Position numbers and translations under genes: made by a program | The notes under the pieces: model-generated | Told to the model about the DNA's origin: nothing | Databases searched by the model: none | The model's input: only the letters and a program-made list of their open reading frames with translations | Assembly (NCBI GenBank): GCA_964401885.1 | Contig: CAYOAC010000034.1 | Span: 1 to 7,512 of the forward strand | Length of the DNA stretch: 7,512 nt | Reading direction: 5' to 3' | Origin: JAULZV01 sp964401885 | Lineage (GTDB): Bacteria > Patescibacteriota > Minisyncoccia > Phycocordibacterales > JAACPR01 | In this document: positions 5,758 through 7,512 of the stretch, piece after piece | How the letters are laid out: each line of letters opens with the position of its first letter | How positions within the stretch are numbered: the stretch's first letter is position 1

Positions 5758-7230
5758 AGTGCTTTTCCTTTAGTTCCCCATTGTGATAATAGAATAGAAA
5801 AATCAACTGAATTTACTTGTTTATCTTTGTTTATATCAACACAATTATTTTTAAATGGTGGGGATGTTTTCCAAAAAGCAAGAAGTATTGAGAAGTCGAT
5901 TGAATTTACTTTTTTATCGTGATTAAAATCTGCGCCCGAACAAGTTAAATTATCGCTTGTGTTTTTTGGAATATTTCCACCTCCACCTCCACCACCTCCA
6001 CCTCCAGATGGAGGTTTAGAATTAGAAATTGTGAAAGATCTAGATGATCCAGATGTTTCTATTCCGAAATGTACAAGTGCTTTAAAATAATAATTTCCAG
6101 CAGTTGGAACCGTAGCAGTTAAATTTGTGTTCCAGTCCTCTCCTGGGTTTATGAATTTTGCACCTGTCCCATGGAATATATCATCTCCTCCTCCACAAGA
6201 ATTATTCTGATCTGAAACAACACACCATTCGTACTGGTACTCATAACCAGCAAGACCCTCGTTTGTGATTGTTAAATTAGCGATTGCATTAGGAACTGTT
6301 CCAGAAACACTATTTATAATTACCTGAGCAGGACTACTAACAACATTCCAATAATCATTTCCAGGTAATGTTTTACCTGTTTCTACATTTGCAGAGAATA
6401 CACTTTCCCAAACACCTGCAGGTGCGTTTGATGCTGTTGTGTAAGAATATGAATATGTACCAGCTGCAGTTCTTGTCATAGTGACGTTATTAGCAACAAC
6501 ATTTCTATTTGGATCATATACAGTTACCGTAGGTACATTTGATGAATCAGTAAGAGTTCCATTATAAATAGTTGTAAGTGTTGCCATATAAGTGCTTCCA
6601 TTATTTATTGTTCCAAAATCTGAAACATTTACAGTCCAAGGAGATTGAGATGATAGAGTTAGAGAAGTTAGTGTTCTTGTTGCCACACTCCATACATCAG
6701 CAGCCACTGTTCCCATACTTGTTAGAGTTCTTGTTCCTGATGCCCATACTGATGTTGCCACGTTGGCTGGTAGGTTAGAAATGTCAGACCAGTTGATTGC
6801 ATCTGTTTTTGCTTTGATTGCGAGTGCAGTTGCTCCTAATGATGATGAAGCGTTTTCAACTTTAGTATTTGTGATTGTTGCTTGTGCATTTGTATTAGCA
6901 TTGATTGAAGAAGAAGCATTTAGAATTTGTGCATCTGTATTTGAATTAACTAAAGCCACAATTGATGTTGAAGCATTGTTGATGTCTGTTTGTGTTGCAA
7001 GACCTGATGAACCAACACCTGTTAGTGTTCTTGTTGCCACACTCCATACATCAGCAGCCACTGTTCCCATACTTGNNNNNNNNNNNNNNNNNNNNNNNNN
7101 NNNNNNNNNNNNNNNNNNNNNNNNNNNNNNNNNNNNNNNNNNNNNNNNNNNNNNNNNNNNNNNNNNNNNNNNNNNTGATGCCCATACTGATGTTGCCACG
7201 TTGGCTGGTAGGTTAGAAATGTCAGACCAG
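5754..7230 (-). CDS. Repeat-rich secreted dockerin protein, N-terminus missing
   Basis: The frame is open from 7232 to TGA at 5754-5756. Residue numbers count from the GTG codon at 7197-7199, which is only an arbitrary start inside a repeat; the real N-terminus and any signal peptide are absent. Residues 1-~182 are a Ser/Thr/Asn/Ala-rich repeat region containing VW-x3-TRTLT motifs (W152 and W170) and NASSSI-type helical repeats, interrupted by 100 N. An Ig-like beta domain spans ~183-298 (VTVYDPNRNVVANNVTMT, AAGTYSYSYTT). A CARDB-like domain spans ~300-393 with a CVVSDQNNSC Cys pair. A Gly10 linker is at 399-408. A type-I-like dockerin fills 417-481, with two calcium loops D-x-N-x-D-x3-N-x2-D at D424-D435 and D455-D466, each followed by FSILL and an aromatic residue. 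C420 and C453 may form a disulfide. It is the natural ligand for the cohesin proteins encoded downstream. A TGA stop interrupts the frame at 7233-7235, exactly where the repeat ends. Confidence 0.8.
5766..5770 (-). promoter_or_regulatory. Shine-Dalgarno site deciding the lost-gene start
   Basis: AAGGA on the minus strand, 8 bases before the ATG at 5757 and inside the last codons of the dockerin gene. It is the clearest ribosome-binding site in the window and supports the overlapping ATGA start. Confidence 0.6.
5976..6005 (-). repeat. Gly10 codon run (GGA/GGT) linking stalk to dockerin
   Basis: Ten consecutive glycine codons, all GGA or GGT, sit between PPS and NIPK just ahead of the dockerin. 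The run is a flexible hinge and a short, slippage-prone tract in DNA. It is in frame and does not disturb the ORF. Confidence 0.85.
6667..6721 (-). repeat. 55-bp direct repeat A, copy 1 (encodes S-MGTVAADVWSVATRTLT region)
   Basis: Identical over all 55 bases to 7021-7075; the base before each copy differs (A at 6666, T at 7020). The period is 354 bp, exactly 118 codons, so it is an in-frame coding repeat of the dockerin protein. Confidence 0.92.
6738..6792 (-). repeat. 55-bp direct repeat B, copy 1 (encodes WSDISNLPANVATSVWAS region)
   Basis: Identical over all 55 bases to 7176-7230 and then diverging (T at 6793, C at 7231). Copies A1 and B1 are separated by 16 bases in this intact unit. 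The corresponding space between A2 and B2 is the 100-N gap. Confidence 0.92.
7021..7075 (-). repeat. 55-bp direct repeat A, copy 2 (contig end)
   Basis: Exact copy of 6667-6721 that ends at the first N of the 100-base gap. That the match spans precisely the contig end suggests the assembler stopped at a repeat k-mer. Confidence 0.92.
7076..7175. other. Assembly gap (100 N) in the repeat region
   Basis: Exactly 100 N, a placeholder length. It is flanked on both sides by 55-bp sequences that also occur at 6667-6721 and 6738-6792, so it spans an unresolved, probably collapsed, tandem-repeat region. The number of missing repeat units is unknown. Confidence 0.97.
7176..7230 (-). repeat. 55-bp direct repeat B, copy 2 (contig start)
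   Basis: Exact copy of 6738-6792 beginning at the first base after the gap. Beyond 7230 the similarity stops abruptly, the minus-strand frame hits a stop and plus-strand coding begins. Confidence 0.92.
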
Positions 7231-7231
7231 C

Positions 7232-7408
7232 CTCATTGATGATACAGATACCCCAACAAACGGAACATGGGAAAAATCAATTAACGGAGGAAGTAGTTGG
7301 ATTGCATATGATACTAATGATAAAACAAATGAAATAACCTATATCAGATACACTCCAACATCACTTACTGATGGTATTATGGTACGAGCATTGTTAACAC
7401 AAAACTAA
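7232..7408 (+). CDS. C-terminal fragment of an unidentified plus-strand protein
   Basis: From 7232 to TAA at 7406-7408 the plus strand reads 58 sensible residues (LIDDTDTPTNGTWEKS, then GGSSWIAYDTND, then ITYIRYTPTSLTDGIMVRAL). Composition and the alternating pattern suggest a beta-sandwich end domain of a surface, fibre or virion-type protein; I cannot name a family. Upstream the frame closes at a TAG (7214-7216) inside the 55-bp repeat and there is no plausible start, so the N-terminal part is missing. The next ORF starts one base after its stop, which supports real coding. It lies opposite in direction to the dockerin gene that abuts it. Confidence 0.55.
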   Translation, partial: LIDDTDTPTNGTWEKSINGGSSWIAYDTNDKTNEITYIRYTPTSLTDGIMVRALLTQN

Positions 7409-7409
7409 T

Positions 7410-7512
7410 ATGTCATTACGAGCAACAAAACATTTATTCACAGGAGATACCACACCAATTACTTCGTATGATTACACCAAAACAAATTTGGGTTCTTTAA
7501 TGATTCAAAACA
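7410..7512 (+). CDS. Start of an unidentified gene, running off the right edge
   Basis: ATG at 7410-7412 follows the previous stop by a single base, as in translationally coupled genes. Thirty-four codons are visible to the window edge (MSLRATKHLFTGDTTPITSY and onward) with no stop. There is no signal peptide in the visible part. The family is not recognisable from so short a piece. With the preceding fragment it forms a plus-strand operon end that does not belong to the minus-strand cohesin/dockerin run. Confidence 0.55.
   Translation, partial: MSLRATKHLFTGDTTPITSYDYTKTNLGSLMIQN

Noticed and set aside
6667..7230. CRISPR array
   Set aside because: The repeats are in-frame coding units 354 bp apart, with no short regular repeat-spacer pattern and no cas genes.
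3103..7230. Classical cellulosome gene cluster
   Set aside because: No glycoside hydrolase, carbohydrate-binding module or multi-cohesin scaffoldin is visible; only the cohesin-dockerin pairing is shared.
6763..7239. Long plus-strand open frame opposite the dockerin repeat region
   Set aside because: A shadow of the repetitive minus-strand gene, held open by repeat composition and crossing the N run; no start signals or recognisable protein.
7231..7512. Prophage or mobile-element boundary at the right end
   Set aside because: The protein fragment could be a fibre-type domain, but no integrase, attachment site or phage hallmark is seen, and an assembly misjoin explains the boundary.

Overview
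The window looks like an AT-rich metagenome-assembled scaffold from a Candidate Phyla Radiation / Patescibacteria (Parcubacteria-like) bacterium. This rests on gene style only: small genes, lysine- and asparagine-rich proteins, an M15/VanY peptidase with the coiled-coil front end usual in that group, and membrane-anchored cohesin proteins beside a dockerin protein. UGA reads as a stop (the dockerin protein ends on TGA), which argues against the code-25 Gracilibacteria and Absconditabacteria. There are three runs of N (10, 10 and 100 bases). These are scaffold joins of unknown true length, and each breaks a gene.

Layout. 1-509 (-): 3'-truncated coiled-coil hypothetical protein. 611-643: hairpin terminator. 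660-1151 (-): acidic hypothetical protein. 1152-1230: divergent promoter region with a 10-bp-arm palindrome. 1231-1368 (+): a 45-residue, very basic protein. 1369-1402: terminator. 1429-2300 (+): one D,D-carboxypeptidase (VanY/M15) gene cut by a 10-N gap that hides its first zinc-binding motif. 2306-2340: terminator between convergent genes. 2349-3044 (-): membrane-anchored YceI-like protein. 3103-4839 and 4826-5686 (-): two overlapping genes for surface proteins, each with signal peptide, cohesin domain, Ig-like region and C-terminal membrane anchor. 5718-5757 (-): start of a further gene lost in the second gap. 5754-7230 (-): a repeat-rich secreted protein ending in a Gly10 linker and a two-loop dockerin. 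After 7230 the coding strand flips to + (end of one gene, start of another) exactly at the edge of a 55-bp repeat, so the right end is probably a misjoin or a real repeat-mediated rearrangement.

How the genes may work together. In transcription order the main minus-strand run is dockerin repeat protein, lost gene, cohesin protein 1, cohesin protein 2, then YceI. The simplest reading is a small non-enzymatic cell-surface assembly: two membrane-anchored cohesins are receptors and the long repeat protein docks on them through its calcium-binding dockerin. No glycoside hydrolase or other carbohydrate-active domain is visible, so this is not a classical cellulosome. The VanY-type peptidase and YceI are independent envelope functions.

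Three genes (1231, 1429 and 3044-) have a good -10 box ending only 6-8 bases before the ATG, which suggests leaderless transcription.
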